From Sisyra terminalis (lineage: Eukaryota; Arthropoda; Insecta; Neuroptera; Sisyridae): DNA of 64,000 bases. The DNA is taken from contig OY292274.1 in NCBI GenBank assembly GCA_958496175.1, positions 31,225,482 through 31,289,481 of the forward strand, read 5' to 3'. How positions within the stretch are numbered: position 1 is the first letter of the stretch; each line of letters opens with the position of its first letter. Shown in pieces: positions 1-11,707 of the stretch. The notes beneath the pieces were generated by a model that saw only the letters and a program-made list of their open reading frames with translations, did no database searches and was not told where the DNA came from. A program made the translations under genes and the position numbers.

Positions 1-581
1 GTAGCGACTAATACGATTATCCAAAATAAGCTGGTTGAAATACACTTTTTCTGAATACTCAAAAAATATTTGCTTTATTAAAGTTGTTACAGAAAGGAAT
101 GATACGGAAGCAAAAACAATCTGTGGCAGAAAAAGACAAAATATACGTACACAACCGATATTCAGCAAAAGCAAATATATGAGACGTAAAATGTCCTAAA
201 ACCCATTTGAAAATTCTAATGAATTTTTAGTCATTTAGTAATGAAGTTTCAAGTTTCAAAGTATTTTTGTCCTAATCCAATGGTACAAAATTCAATTATT
301 TGTTCCAATAGACTCAATGATTCAATACATACTATAGTGTATACATACTATGTTATACATGAACTTTCAATTCTATTATTTATGAAAACTAGGACAAAAT
401 GATTCAGGTAAATTTGGAACTTTTAGTTATAAGTCTTTTAAATTGGGCTTTTTGTGGTTTGGAGCTATTGTTTTCCCTACCGTTCATTGAATTTAAGTAC
501 CCGAGTAAATTGAAAACGCCAATTTCGGTTAAATTCTACCGACCACAATTTCTTATTGTATCAGTGAATATCAATTATTTT
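1..581. other. AT-rich flank, no gene seen
   Basis: No open frame with recognisable content was found on either strand. On the minus strand this lies downstream of the small acidic-protein gene, so further exons of that gene could be here or beyond the window edge, but none can be pinned down. Confidence 0.4.
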
Positions 582-1074
582 CTAATGTGTCTTCATTAAA
601 CAAAAGTTCTTATCATTAGCTAAAATCCCACCTACAACAACAGGAACCGTGACGGTTGTTAAATGAGATTCTGATTTAACACGAGCATCACTATCGTCAT
701 TCACACTCCTTGAGCCAGCAGCTACAGTTGTTCCTTCTTCATCCTCATCGACAAATTCTTCTAAATCTTCTATTAACTCCTCGGGGCTTAAACGCTTTTG
801 ATCTTCATATTCTTCAATTTCTTTTAACAATTCTTCTTTGTTTTCAATTAGGTCCAAGCTTTTTTCATTCATATCATCACTGAGTTTTTCAACCATTTCA
901 GATTCAAGTCGTTTTGTATCGAGTAATTCATCATTTTCAATTTCAAGGGGCGCGTTTTCACAAAAGCTATCTAATGCGAATAAAAAATAATTTGAAAGAA
1001 TTTCCAGCTACTTTCAGACACTTACAATTCAGTAAAAATATCAACAAAATGAACAAGAATTTATCGTTCGACAT
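582..1074 (-). CDS. small acidic protein with N-terminal signal peptide, two exons
   Basis: I do not recognise this gene. Seen: exon 1 (1074-1026) starts with ATG and encodes a short polar stretch followed by a Leu/Ile/Phe-rich segment (about residues 5-16) typical of a signal peptide. A 55-bp intron with GTAAGT donor and TTAG acceptor (1025-971) joins it in phase to exon 2 (970-582), giving about 145 residues. After the hydrophobic start the protein is strongly charged: residues ~25-80 are rich in Glu/Asp/Lys/Leu with heptad-like spacing (probable coiled coil), then comes an acidic stretch near 'DEDEEG' and a Val-rich tail. It probably enters the secretory pathway (inference). A possible donor (GTAGGT) within the Val-rich tail means the printed stop may not be the real C-terminus; no close AATAAA follows the stop. 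Its ATG lies only about 430 bp from the RpL24 start on the opposite strand, suggesting a shared divergent promoter. Confidence 0.5.
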
Positions 1075-1497
1075 TTTGACGATTATAAAAGTTTGCAAGC
1101 CGTTTGGTGAAAGAAAGATTTTAAAAATATTAAAATTTTACATCATATTAATCGAATCACTATTTTGTTTATCTTTCTATAGCGACCGATTATAATTTTA
1201 GCAAAAAATTTAAGACAAGACTATGTTTGCTATTTTTCATGTTTGATTTTATGATTATATTAATATTTTTAATTTTGTTCTTACCACAAGGCAAAAAAAT
1301 ATCCCCCTACTCGCCAATTATTAACTATAACAATAATTTTCTAAATATTTCTAAAAAAATATACTTATTTGTTATTTTCACAACTTTCAACTACTTTCCA
1401 AAATTCAAATTTAGTGCAGTTTGTATTAGCGACATCGATTGAGAAAAATAAGAAGCTATTTGACAACTGAAAACACATGCGCAAAAAACATATAAGT

Positions 1498-1531
1498 TTC
1501 TTCCGTTTCCAGTAAACACCGAGTCAGCAAG
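1498..1531 (+). promoter_or_regulatory. RpL24 start region with 5' TOP-like tract
   Basis: A pyrimidine-rich TTTCTTCCGTTTCC tract lies just upstream of the RpL24 ATG, as expected for the terminal oligopyrimidine start of animal ribosomal-protein mRNAs. The exact start site is inferred. The same interval faces the divergent acidic-protein gene. Confidence 0.5.
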
Positions 1532-2345
1532 ATGAAGTAAGATTTTCCTATTAAATAATCTTTAATTATCTATATAATCTTTGTGTATATTTTTAAAATA
1601 ATCCAATTTTTAACTTTGCTTTTTATTTTTGATTTATATAGGATCGGTCTTTGTGCCTACAGTGGCTATAAAATTTATCCCGGACATGGGAAAACTATGG
1701 TTAAAGTCGATGGGAAGGTATGTTTGTGTTATTTTTAATAAATCCAATCTCTCAAAAACCAATTTCACATTTCAGACCTTCACGTTCTTAAATGCTAAAT
1801 GTGAAGCAGCCCATCTTATGAAGAGAAATCCCCGTAAAGTAACATGGACAGTGTTATACAGGTACATAACCTATACTAACAATAATTAGGTGACTTATTA
1901 ATCTTATTTATTATTTTTAGACGAAAACATAAGAAAGGACAGGAAGAAGAGCAAACTAAAAAACGTACAAGGCGTACACAAAAAGCTCATCGGGCTATTG
2001 TAGGCGCTTCGTTAACGGATATTTTAGCTAAACGTAATATGAACCCTGAAATCAGAAAAGCACAACGAGAACAAGCTATTCGGTTAGTAAAGCAAATTCC
2101 CAGATTATAGATTTTAAGTTACGTTTTCTTTTTTTACATATATGAGAAATATCAAATTATAATTACTATTTAGTTCAGTAAAAAAAATTAAAGTTGTTTT
2201 ATTTTTCAGTGCTGCGAAGGAACAGAAAAGGTCAACTAAAGCGTCTAAAAAGCCGGCTCCAGCACCTAAACAAAAAGCTCCCGTTAAAGCTAAAGCTGCA
2301 AAAGTCAGTCAAAAACAAGCTCCTAGAGTAGGAGGCAAGCGATAG
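1532..2345 (+). CDS. RpL24: 60S ribosomal protein L24 (eL24), five exons
   Basis: Component of the large cytosolic ribosomal subunit. Five exons assemble in frame: 1532-1536, 1642-1717, 1776-1861, 1921-2082 and 2210-2345, all with GT-AG introns, giving 154 residues, the usual length for animal eL24. The N-terminal '[10 protein letters not shown]' motif, the central '[17 protein letters not shown]' and 'TWTVLYRRKHKKG' blocks, the '[17 protein letters not shown]' helix and the Lys/Ala/Pro-rich tail ending 'APRVGGKR' all match the family. Exon 1 carries only five coding bases (ATGAA), which is why a simple ORF scan misses the start. A poly(A) signal follows the stop by about 30 bp. The start is fixed by the first ATG after the TOP-like tract. 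No inactivating change is seen. Confidence 0.97.
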
Positions 2346-2376
2346 TTACTTTCTATAACTTGTATTTAATAATATC

Positions 2377-2382
2377 AATAAA
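2377..2382 (+). terminator. RpL24 poly(A) signal
   Basis: AATAAA 32 bp after the RpL24 stop codon. Confidence 0.75.
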
Positions 2383-4892
2383 GTAACAAAAACATATTCT
2401 GATTCGTTAAATTATTTTTCCTTTCCATGTTTTCCATTTCATACGCTTACATAAATTAATAATACAAAAGTAATGTATAAAAATATGAATTTAAAAAAAA
2501 TTGAGACATTTTATTTACTTTAGTGTATCTATTTAATATGTATCTGTTTTACATAATATAAGTAAAATATAGGAACATTCGTTCTAACGTTAGCATTTAC
2601 AAGTAGTGTATTTTATTAAGAATAATAAGTAAGTGAGTTTAAAAATTTCATTCAATCAGTGTTGTGAATTATGTACGGTTAATTATTAAACAAAAATGCA
2701 GGACATCTACAGGTAACGACCGTCAAATTGATATTTTGATCGTCTACGTCGAATATACAACACACACACCGAAGAAAATATAAAAAAAGAAGTATACTGA
2801 AAAGAGCTTAAAATAGCTAACAGCTCGTATTTAAAATATATATTTTGCCCAAATCAAGCAAATTCGAAAGAATAATAAAATTTAAACAAACGTTATTAAA
2901 ACGTGAAAATCTTCAAAAAGTGTTAATACTAAAAGTATATTGACCAAATATATTATTCATACTTCCTGATTTCTTCAAATTGATTTAAAATTATCAAAAT
3001 AAAATTATCTGAAGATAAAATTGAACGTCCTGATATATTTATTATAAATATCAATCCTGCAGATTATCTTCTATTTGTTATGGGTCCCAGGATAATATCG
3101 CTAGAAAAAGCATTAATAAACTGCGAAACGTTGCGTAAAAACAAAAACCAACGTGTGAATTATTTAAAATAGTAAAAACAGATCCTCAAATACTCTGAGT
3201 CATAACAAATTGAATAACATTCTTATGATTTTTTTAAATCAGTTATTTCCCATCGACTTTGTTGAAATTTGAAAGGATTATTTACTACTTGAATGATATA
3301 CGTAAATTTTTATGGTATTCGCCTGTTTTTACGCCGGTATTCTTGTCTTGGAAATATCTCTTTGGCAAATTAAAGGAAAACTTTTCCAACATCATTTTTT
3401 TTTTTTGAGAAAAAGAAATTAAAGGTAATAAAATTTGAAAATATAAATGGCCACTAAAAAAAAACATGTAAGATTTTCATTAGATTTTTATTCTTGGAAG
3501 GAAGTGCGTTGAAAAAAAATGATATAAAAAGAACATCTCAATTGAATTATTTTTGAACAAAATATGTTACAAAGCCCCATTTATAAAAAAAAAAAAACAT
3601 TACATTATTTAATGATATACGGTTGGATAAAGAAATTTAAAAAAATAATAAAAAAACGTACTTAGAGGAGTGGTATAACATACAATAAAGGGAAACTTGA
3701 AAAAAATGGGATCAAAATTTCACTCATAATACCCAGATATGACTGGTTTTTTCATCAATTCCAATACCTAAATTTTTCAAATTAACTTTCGAGTTTACCA
3801 AAGATTGTGTACACCATCTCAATAAAAAAATTTTGTTTAATTTTTTTATGGAAAATTTTGAACGTACCGACAGAGCTGTATGTATTTATACATCTTCAAA
3901 ATAGGGATTTGTTAAATTCAATTGTAATTACTACGTATCAACGCTGGCAGAGACAAGCTTTAAATAAAGAACCCCAAATTCACTTGATTTCCCCTTTAAT
4001 TACTATGATACGTTTTATATATGTAAACTGTAAAACCCTTTAGGCATCAGATATTTACCAATTTTAAGGTACGATCATCTAGACTTGTTATATTATGATC
4101 TTACAACACTTAGTATAATATAAGTAATGTCCAAATTATGTGGCTTTTAATTTCATAAGATATAAAACCAAACTTTTAATTAATCTTTAGATGACCTTAC
4201 TTTGTTTAAAATAAGCACTAATAGACCAATGCAAAAATTATTTGGTCTACTTAATAAGTAGTCATAATCACCATTCTATACTACAGTGAATTTTAATTGA
4301 AATCCTCCAATCAATGAAATTTTTAATTCTAAGATTGATACCAATAAACACCAATGCTAATAAGATACAAATAGTCATTTAAGATCCTAATAGTTACAGA
4401 TCAACTATAAACTTAGTTTTATTTTTAAATATGTTTGAGTCAGTTTTACCACTACGATTCATTTAAACTGTTAATAAATAAAATTTCTATAATTATTCCT
4501 TACCTATAACACATAGGAATGACTTATCTCTGCTAATCTTTATTACTTTATCTGAAAAGAAAAACCGAAATGATACCAATAATTATTTAATTGAATTTAT
4601 TTCATTCTATAACGCTGTACAATTTGAAACTTGCCCGACTTTCGAATTTTTGGTAGTGCTTACATTAAAGCATTTAAATTTTAAATGCTCGAATTAAATT
4701 CTAATTATTGAATTTCGAACAGAACGTCAATGACGCTTGCAATTGCTAATAAAGAAAATGAACATGGTTTAAAATGAAATTCACCAGTAAATTAACAAAA
4801 TTTATATTATTCACTACATGCATCATATGTTTCACAAATCAGCTTATCTTAGCATAAAAGTACAGAGAACAGTTTCATTAACATTTCAAAAC
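2383..4892. other. intergenic, AT-rich
   Basis: About 2.5 kb between the 3' ends of RpL24 and the ATP synthase c gene (convergent). No coding exon, RNA gene or clear transposon recognised; only poly-A/T runs and short chance frames. A weak inverted pair near 4066 and 4200 is too diverged to call. Confidence 0.4.
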
Positions 4893-4898
4893 TTTATT
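4893..4898 (-). terminator. distal poly(A) signal of ATP synthase c gene
   Basis: AATAAA on the minus strand, about 120 bp after the stop of terminal exon 4A. Confidence 0.6.
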
Positions 4899-5019
4899 TC
4901 GTATCTGTTTACTTCATTTACAATTCAATTTATGAAACATAGACGATGCAACCATGAAACTGTGATAAATCACTGATGAAACATCCATGGAAATGATACT
5001 GTTCTTCGAAAATGATAAC

Positions 5020-6586
<1,567 letters not shown>

Positions 6587-7008
6587 TTTGACTGTTTGTG
6601 CAAGTAGTGCTCACCCGTTTACCTGAAAATTAATGACATTCAAAATGAATTGATTACATAACCGGCGACATAATTTTAGAGTACTATATAGAATTCTACA
6701 AATTATTAAACTAAACTAAGAAAATTATAATTATCTGAATCGATTAAGAGCCGGTTCAGTGAAATAGAAGTGTAAAACTGATATATGACAAATTGAATAC
6801 GTTGATTACATAAACTAAAATTCACTATCTACACCATTTTGAAATTTACAATCCGAGAAATACACAATAAATATCGCAAATAGCACTTAAAATATCAAAA
6901 AATAAATACGTACAAACACTTATTTAATTCGATTTGAGTACGATTTCACAAATAAATTGGGATTTTCTATTAATTTAAAACTGATCGAAGATTGTACTGA
7001 AGACTTAC

Positions 7009-7080
7009 CAAAGACAGAGCCCGGAATTAATACCAAAACTTTGGAATGTGTCGCTCTGAATGACTAGGTGCACGGAATCG
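7009..7080 (-). other. probable non-coding first exon of ATP synthase c gene
   Basis: A GTAAGT donor directly follows 7009 on the minus strand, after GC-richer sequence. The upstream limit (the transcription start) is approximate. Splicing to 6622 would place the ATG in the second exon, a common layout for this gene. Confidence 0.5.
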
Positions 7081-7743
7081 TTAAAGCTCTATACCTAATA
7101 CATGGGCGAACGCAATGCACTATGGGAAAATTCCGTGCAGGTCTCTTCTCCTCAACGTTACTGCTATGAAGTTGTCATTTATTGACTGTTACTAAATGCC
7201 ATGCGCCGTGCAAAATTTAAATTACAAGTATATATTCGGAATAATATATAGCATAATTTACGTAAAAGAATCTTAAAAAATCATTCAATTTACGTTGTTC
7301 TACATGAAAATAAATTTATAAATATTCGAAACTTGTTCGTAACAGCTACATAAGATAGAAAATCCTTATATATCTTCCTGTCATAGTTAATTTTTAAAAT
7401 TTTATTAAATGTCCATTAATTAATAAAATACAACTATTTGACCAAAAATAAAATCGGAAGAAAAATAGTTTAATCACTTACTTATTTTCTCAATTCAATA
7501 AAATTTAGTTAGATAAAAAGTTAAAAAATGATTAGGTAACACTTCTATTTTTAACAATAGTTATATTTTATTATAGTTATAATACTTGAAGTGTTGCGAC
7601 ACTCTAATATAGAAAGGGTTAATAAAATTAATAAAATAAGCAAGAAAATAATTGTTTTAAAATAATAATAATTAAAAATACCTTTAATTTAAAAAAGTTG
7701 AGAAAACAACACAGCTTCGGTCGGTGTCAATCAGGATTGTCAG
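7081..7743. promoter_or_regulatory. divergent promoter interval, ATP synthase c / RpL15
   Basis: About 660 bp between the inferred start of the minus-strand ATP synthase c gene and the plus-strand RpL15 first exon. No coding sequence is seen. It is likely to hold both promoters; no specific factor site is claimed. Confidence 0.4.
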
Positions 7744-7820
7744 CCTTCTTTCTACAGTGATACTAACATACCGAAGCAAAAGTAACTAGACCTCTTCCGG
7801 AAGGGGTATTGTCAAAAAAG
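7744..7820 (+). other. RpL15: RpL15 non-coding first exon
   Basis: Two pyrimidine tracts fit a TOP start: CCTTCTTTCT near 7744 and CCTCTTCC at 7791. A GTAAGA donor follows 7820 and joins the acceptor at 8022-8024, one base before the ATG. Which tract is the true start cannot be decided here. Confidence 0.6.
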
Positions 7821-8025
7821 GTAAGACACATTTTAAACGATTTGATTCTTTGAAATAATCCTTCATCATCTTATTATTTATGCATAATATTATTAAATTT
7901 GATACCAAATAACATTTGTAAGATATGTTAATTTAGTATTTCAAGTATATTTTCACTTTTTATCCATTACTAAGTCTTGATATTTTTAAGATATAACCTT
8001 AATTTGTCGCATTTATAGTTTCAGA

Positions 8026-8823
8026 ATGGGGGCTTATAAATATATGCAAGAGTTGTATCGTAAAAAACAAAGTGATGTCTTAAGATTTTTGCTTCGGGTT
8101 CGAGTATGGCAATATCGCCAGCTTACCAAAATGCACCGGGCCCCAAGACCATCAAGACCCGACAAGGCACGTCGTCTTGGATATAGAGCTAAGCAAGGTA
8201 CGATTTGTAATTACCTATTTTTATGTATATTTTCTTTCTAAAATCTGATCATTGTAGGTTTTGTTATTTATCGTATTCGTGTCCGCCGTGGAGGACGTAA
8301 ACGTCCTGTTCCTAAAGGTGCCACTTTTGGTAAACCCAAAAGCCATGGTATTAACCAATTGAAACCAGTTCGTAATTTACAATCCATTGCTGAGGTATAC
8401 TAGTACTTTGTAATCTTTTCTTCCTACCAATTAAATATTTTATTAATTTTTTAGGAACGTGTTGGACGCCGATGTGGTGGACTCCGAGTATTGAATTCCT
8501 ACTGGGTTGGACAAGATTCTTCATATAAATACTATGAAGTTATTTTAATAGACCCTGCCCATAAGGTACAAATAACTAGTAACTAATTAACGAAAAGAGT
8601 AAATTACTAAACTCAAAATGCTTTATAGGCTATTAGACGAGATCCTAAAACTAACTGGATTTGCAACTCCGTTCATAAGCACCGTGAACTTCGAGGCAAA
8701 ACATCTGCTGGCAAATCATCTCGTGGACTTGGAAAAGGACACAGATACTCACAAACAATTGGAGGTTCTCGCCGGGCTGCTTGGTTACGTCGTAATTCTC
8801 TCCAATTACGTAGAAAACGATAA
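8026..8823 (+). CDS. RpL15: 60S ribosomal protein L15 (eL15), four coding exons
   Basis: Large-subunit ribosomal protein. Coding exons 8026-8197, 8258-8394, 8455-8565 and 8629-8823 join in frame through short GT-AG introns (60, 60 and 63 bp) to give 204 residues, exactly the usual length. The start '[15 protein letters not shown]' and the blocks 'RVWQYRQL', '[18 protein letters not shown]', '[18 protein letters not shown]' and '[13 protein letters not shown]' are diagnostic, and the basic C-terminus 'QLRRKR' is intact. The ATG sits one base after the acceptor, so the 5'UTR is almost wholly in the previous exon. A poly(A) signal follows. Open frames overlapping the introns or other phases of these exons are shadows. 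Confidence 0.98.
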
Positions 8824-8875
8824 GGTTAAGTTAAAAACGAATTGTTTGGTCATTACTGTGTACGTTATATTTGCA

Positions 8876-8881
8876 AATAAA
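8876..8881 (+). terminator. RpL15 poly(A) signal
   Basis: AATAAA 53 bp after the RpL15 stop. Confidence 0.7.
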
Positions 8882-10413
8882 TTTGTATCATTGTAATGAC
8901 TATTGTCATCTGATTATTTTATTTTTCTGCCCTTAAATTCTTTTCAATTTTGAAGTGATTGTAGTCTTTGTATTATTCTAATGTGCAGGACGGTTATAAA
9001 ACTGCTGTGAAAAAATATAAAAATTCGAAAACTATAGAAAAATCAATGAGTTCACTTAATAAACAAATTAGAAAACTATTATTCGTGCTTACTTTTAAGC
9101 ATAATTTTTTCGATTTTCTTACTGATTTTTAGCACCAAAATTCTAATGTTGATTATGTGATTACTTTTTACAAATATTTATTTGCTTTGGTGCTAAAATT
9201 GTATACACATTAACTTAACACGCTGATGGTCGGTTAATTCAATCTCGTCTTTTTACGTTAGACCGGCTATTTATTAGGCCTTGAAATTAAGAGATATAAC
9301 TGTACTAAAACAGGACTATCATGGTTAATTGTTCACCTTTTTCAATAAAGTAAAAGTTGTTTTAATTGCTGAAGCTTTTTTTTCTGGTAGGATATTACAT
9401 GAAACAATATAGTCCCTTTATGAAGAGGAGCTTGACAAAATACACCAAATTTCTTAGCTCTGTCTAAAAAGAACTATTGAAAAATGTATTTTTCTAATAA
9501 GCCTAATGTATTTCGTTCATAATTCCCTTAACATTGGAGAATAGCATTGTTCTTATATATTACGGAAACTATTCATACAATTTCTTTACTGGAAAACTCA
9601 CAGCAAAATTTCGAGTAAAACATGTTATAAACTTCGAAAAACATAAGAAACTTAAGAAAATCAAATGCAGATAACGCAACAATAACTCAAAATAATAGGA
9701 AAAATGTATAAAAATACATTGTAATAAATAATAGAAAAATATAAACAATAGTAAAGAAATTACTAACGATAAAATACGCATACGTTTAAAAACAGATATC
9801 TCCGTATCGGCCGTCAATGTGCTAAAAGTACATTTACAATTTTTATTTCAGTCGTAAGCCGTCTCTATGAGAGCTAGAGTATTGTAAAAATCAATATGAA
9901 ATAGAAGTTTTCCAGTATAAATTTTTAGGTGTATATCGAATTTAATTAATGAATGCAAGCTCTATAAGGGTATGGGGTATAGATTTTCGTATAAACAAGT
10001 TTCGGAGTTATCAGATAGTTTGGAATTTTGGAATACAAAGCATCCTATTAAGACTCATTGAAGCTGTATATTATCGTATTAAAGCTGATAAGGTTTGTTT
10101 TTCAATCTGTGATTTCTCGGTGTTTCTTAATAGACATAACAATCGAAATTTATGTAAAAGGTGTTTACTTTTGAGCAGTACTAGTTAAAATTGCAGTTTT
10201 AAAATAATTATACTCAAATCTTAATCAGTAGTGATAGGCGAAAATAATTTATTACCTATGTTGTTCACTGTGAATTGCTTTTAACTAATTAATTAATTTT
10301 TAACTAATGAGCTCCCTTGATCACTTTGTATATTGGCATTCCGAAATTTCGAACCAAATAATAACATGGTGATAACAATTATATGATACAATTTATGTAT
10401 TACATAAGTCGGC
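8882..10413. other. intergenic, AT-rich
   Basis: No coding exon or recognisable element; short frames here lack codon structure or motifs. Confidence 0.4.
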
Positions 10414-10631
10414 ACATGTGCTTTTTAGCGATGTAAATATCTGGCGAAGTTGCATTTTCTACTTTGTTTTTACTTTAATTTGCGAAAAAATCTGGCCATA
10501 ATGAAAATTTAGCGACAAAAGAGAAAACTTTACGATATTAGAATTGAATCAACAAAAAAATTGCTAATTAAATCAAAAGTAAAGAAGAAAATAAAACATA
10601 GCCAGATTTTGACGTCGCTAAAAGAAACATG
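10414..10631. mobile_element. MITE family A, copy 1
   Basis: About 218 bp bounded by inverted repeats: left CATGTGCTTTTTAGCGATG, right (reverse complement) CATGTTTCTTTTAGCGACG, both running on into ATCTGGC. The inside resembles the elements at 19,157 and 23,572, including TTAGAATTGAATCAACAAAA and CCATAATGAAAATTT. No coding capacity. The transposase family that moves it is not evident. Confidence 0.65.
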
Positions 10632-11309
10632 AACCCATAAGTGCTTCATTTATCACATTGAAATTATATGCTTTTTTGGCACAGGTCCTTTTTAAACGTT
10701 AACATCCGGTAACATTGAGGTATACGCGAATTTAAATAGACAATAAAGCGTTGTCAGATGTCGATTTGTTTAAGAGACCTGTGTCAATTATCAAAATTCG
10801 CTTGGATATTGTATTTTTCAAAGATTATCTTAATTTTTTTAAATGGGATAGGTAAGTATGTGAACAAATAAAATGTCTTTAATGGAATCAGATATTTAAA
10901 TTACAGTTAAGATTTCGATATCCAGCTAAGCTAATATAGAAATTGTTACCGTTTTCCTACGGTTAGCAAAAAATAGCTTTACTCAAATTTAACAAAATGG
11001 ATATTTTGCAAAATTTATTTTAGTTATAGTGTAAATATAAACTAAGTGACATTTTTTCAATTTCTCAAGTAACATCTAAATTCTAAAAAATAGAGAAATA
11101 TTGATTATAATTGTAATACATCTGAAGAGTCACACTTTGCCGTAAAAATCCAAGTAATTTATCTAAAAACCTTTGTGGCTGAATTTGTCAAGTTCTACTT
11201 CATAAATGATGATCGATATGATATACATAAATATTTATATCAAAGTATTTAATCATAATCATATTTTTTCCATATTCTTATTTTTCTTCTTCGTTTTGGT
11301 TGTCCTCGT
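10632..11309. other. intergenic, AT-rich
   Basis: Nothing recognised. Confidence 0.35.
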
Positions 11310-11405
11310 TAAAAAAATATTTAAAGGCATTTGAATGTTAAAAGAACCCATTAAAAGCCATTAGAAGTCGTTTAAAGTCATTAAAGGCATTTTAATGGAT
11401 TTTCT
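11310..11405. repeat. degenerate ~10-bp periodic repeat, copy 1
   Basis: Successive near-repeats of CATTAAAAGC, CATTAGAAGT, CGTTTAAAGT and CATTAAAGGC. A related stretch is found at 60,900-61,000, so this is a dispersed repeat. Confidence 0.5.
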
Positions 11406-11460
11406 GGATAATTCCAGACACGAAATTTTTTTTTTTTGGTTTTGTAACTAGGAATAACTA

Positions 11461-11707
11461 GTATGTAACGATATAAATTTATCTCACTTAGGACCGGTAT
11501 TTGAACATAAATAATGACATTTACCTTTCAGGTAAATTTTATCCGAAGGATAGAGAAAACCTGCGTATTTCCACTTTATACTTTAGTGAAGTGTGTAGGA
11601 TAAATGAATTGAATTTATCTATTAAGTAGCTATCATAAGGATATGGTTCATGTATCCATATGTAAAAATACCGACCCTAAGTGAAATAAATTTACATCAT
11701 TACATAC
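11461..11707. mobile_element. MITE with ~40-bp terminal inverted repeats
   Basis: Left end GTATGTAACGATATAAATTT continues to 11,502. The reverse complement of the right end, GTATGTAATGATGTAAATTT, matches with few changes through CACTTAGG..CGGTATTT. Length 247 bp, no coding capacity. Target-site duplication not clear. Confidence 0.65.

Noticed and set aside
4060..4205. Weak inverted pair around GATCATCTAGA / TTTAGATGACC
   Set aside because: Needs gaps to align and is within the range expected by chance in AT-rich DNA.
8618..8896. 92-codon frame on the plus strand overlapping the last RpL15 exon
   Set aside because: It is a frame shadow of the real RpL15 exon, which reads in another phase with full family match.
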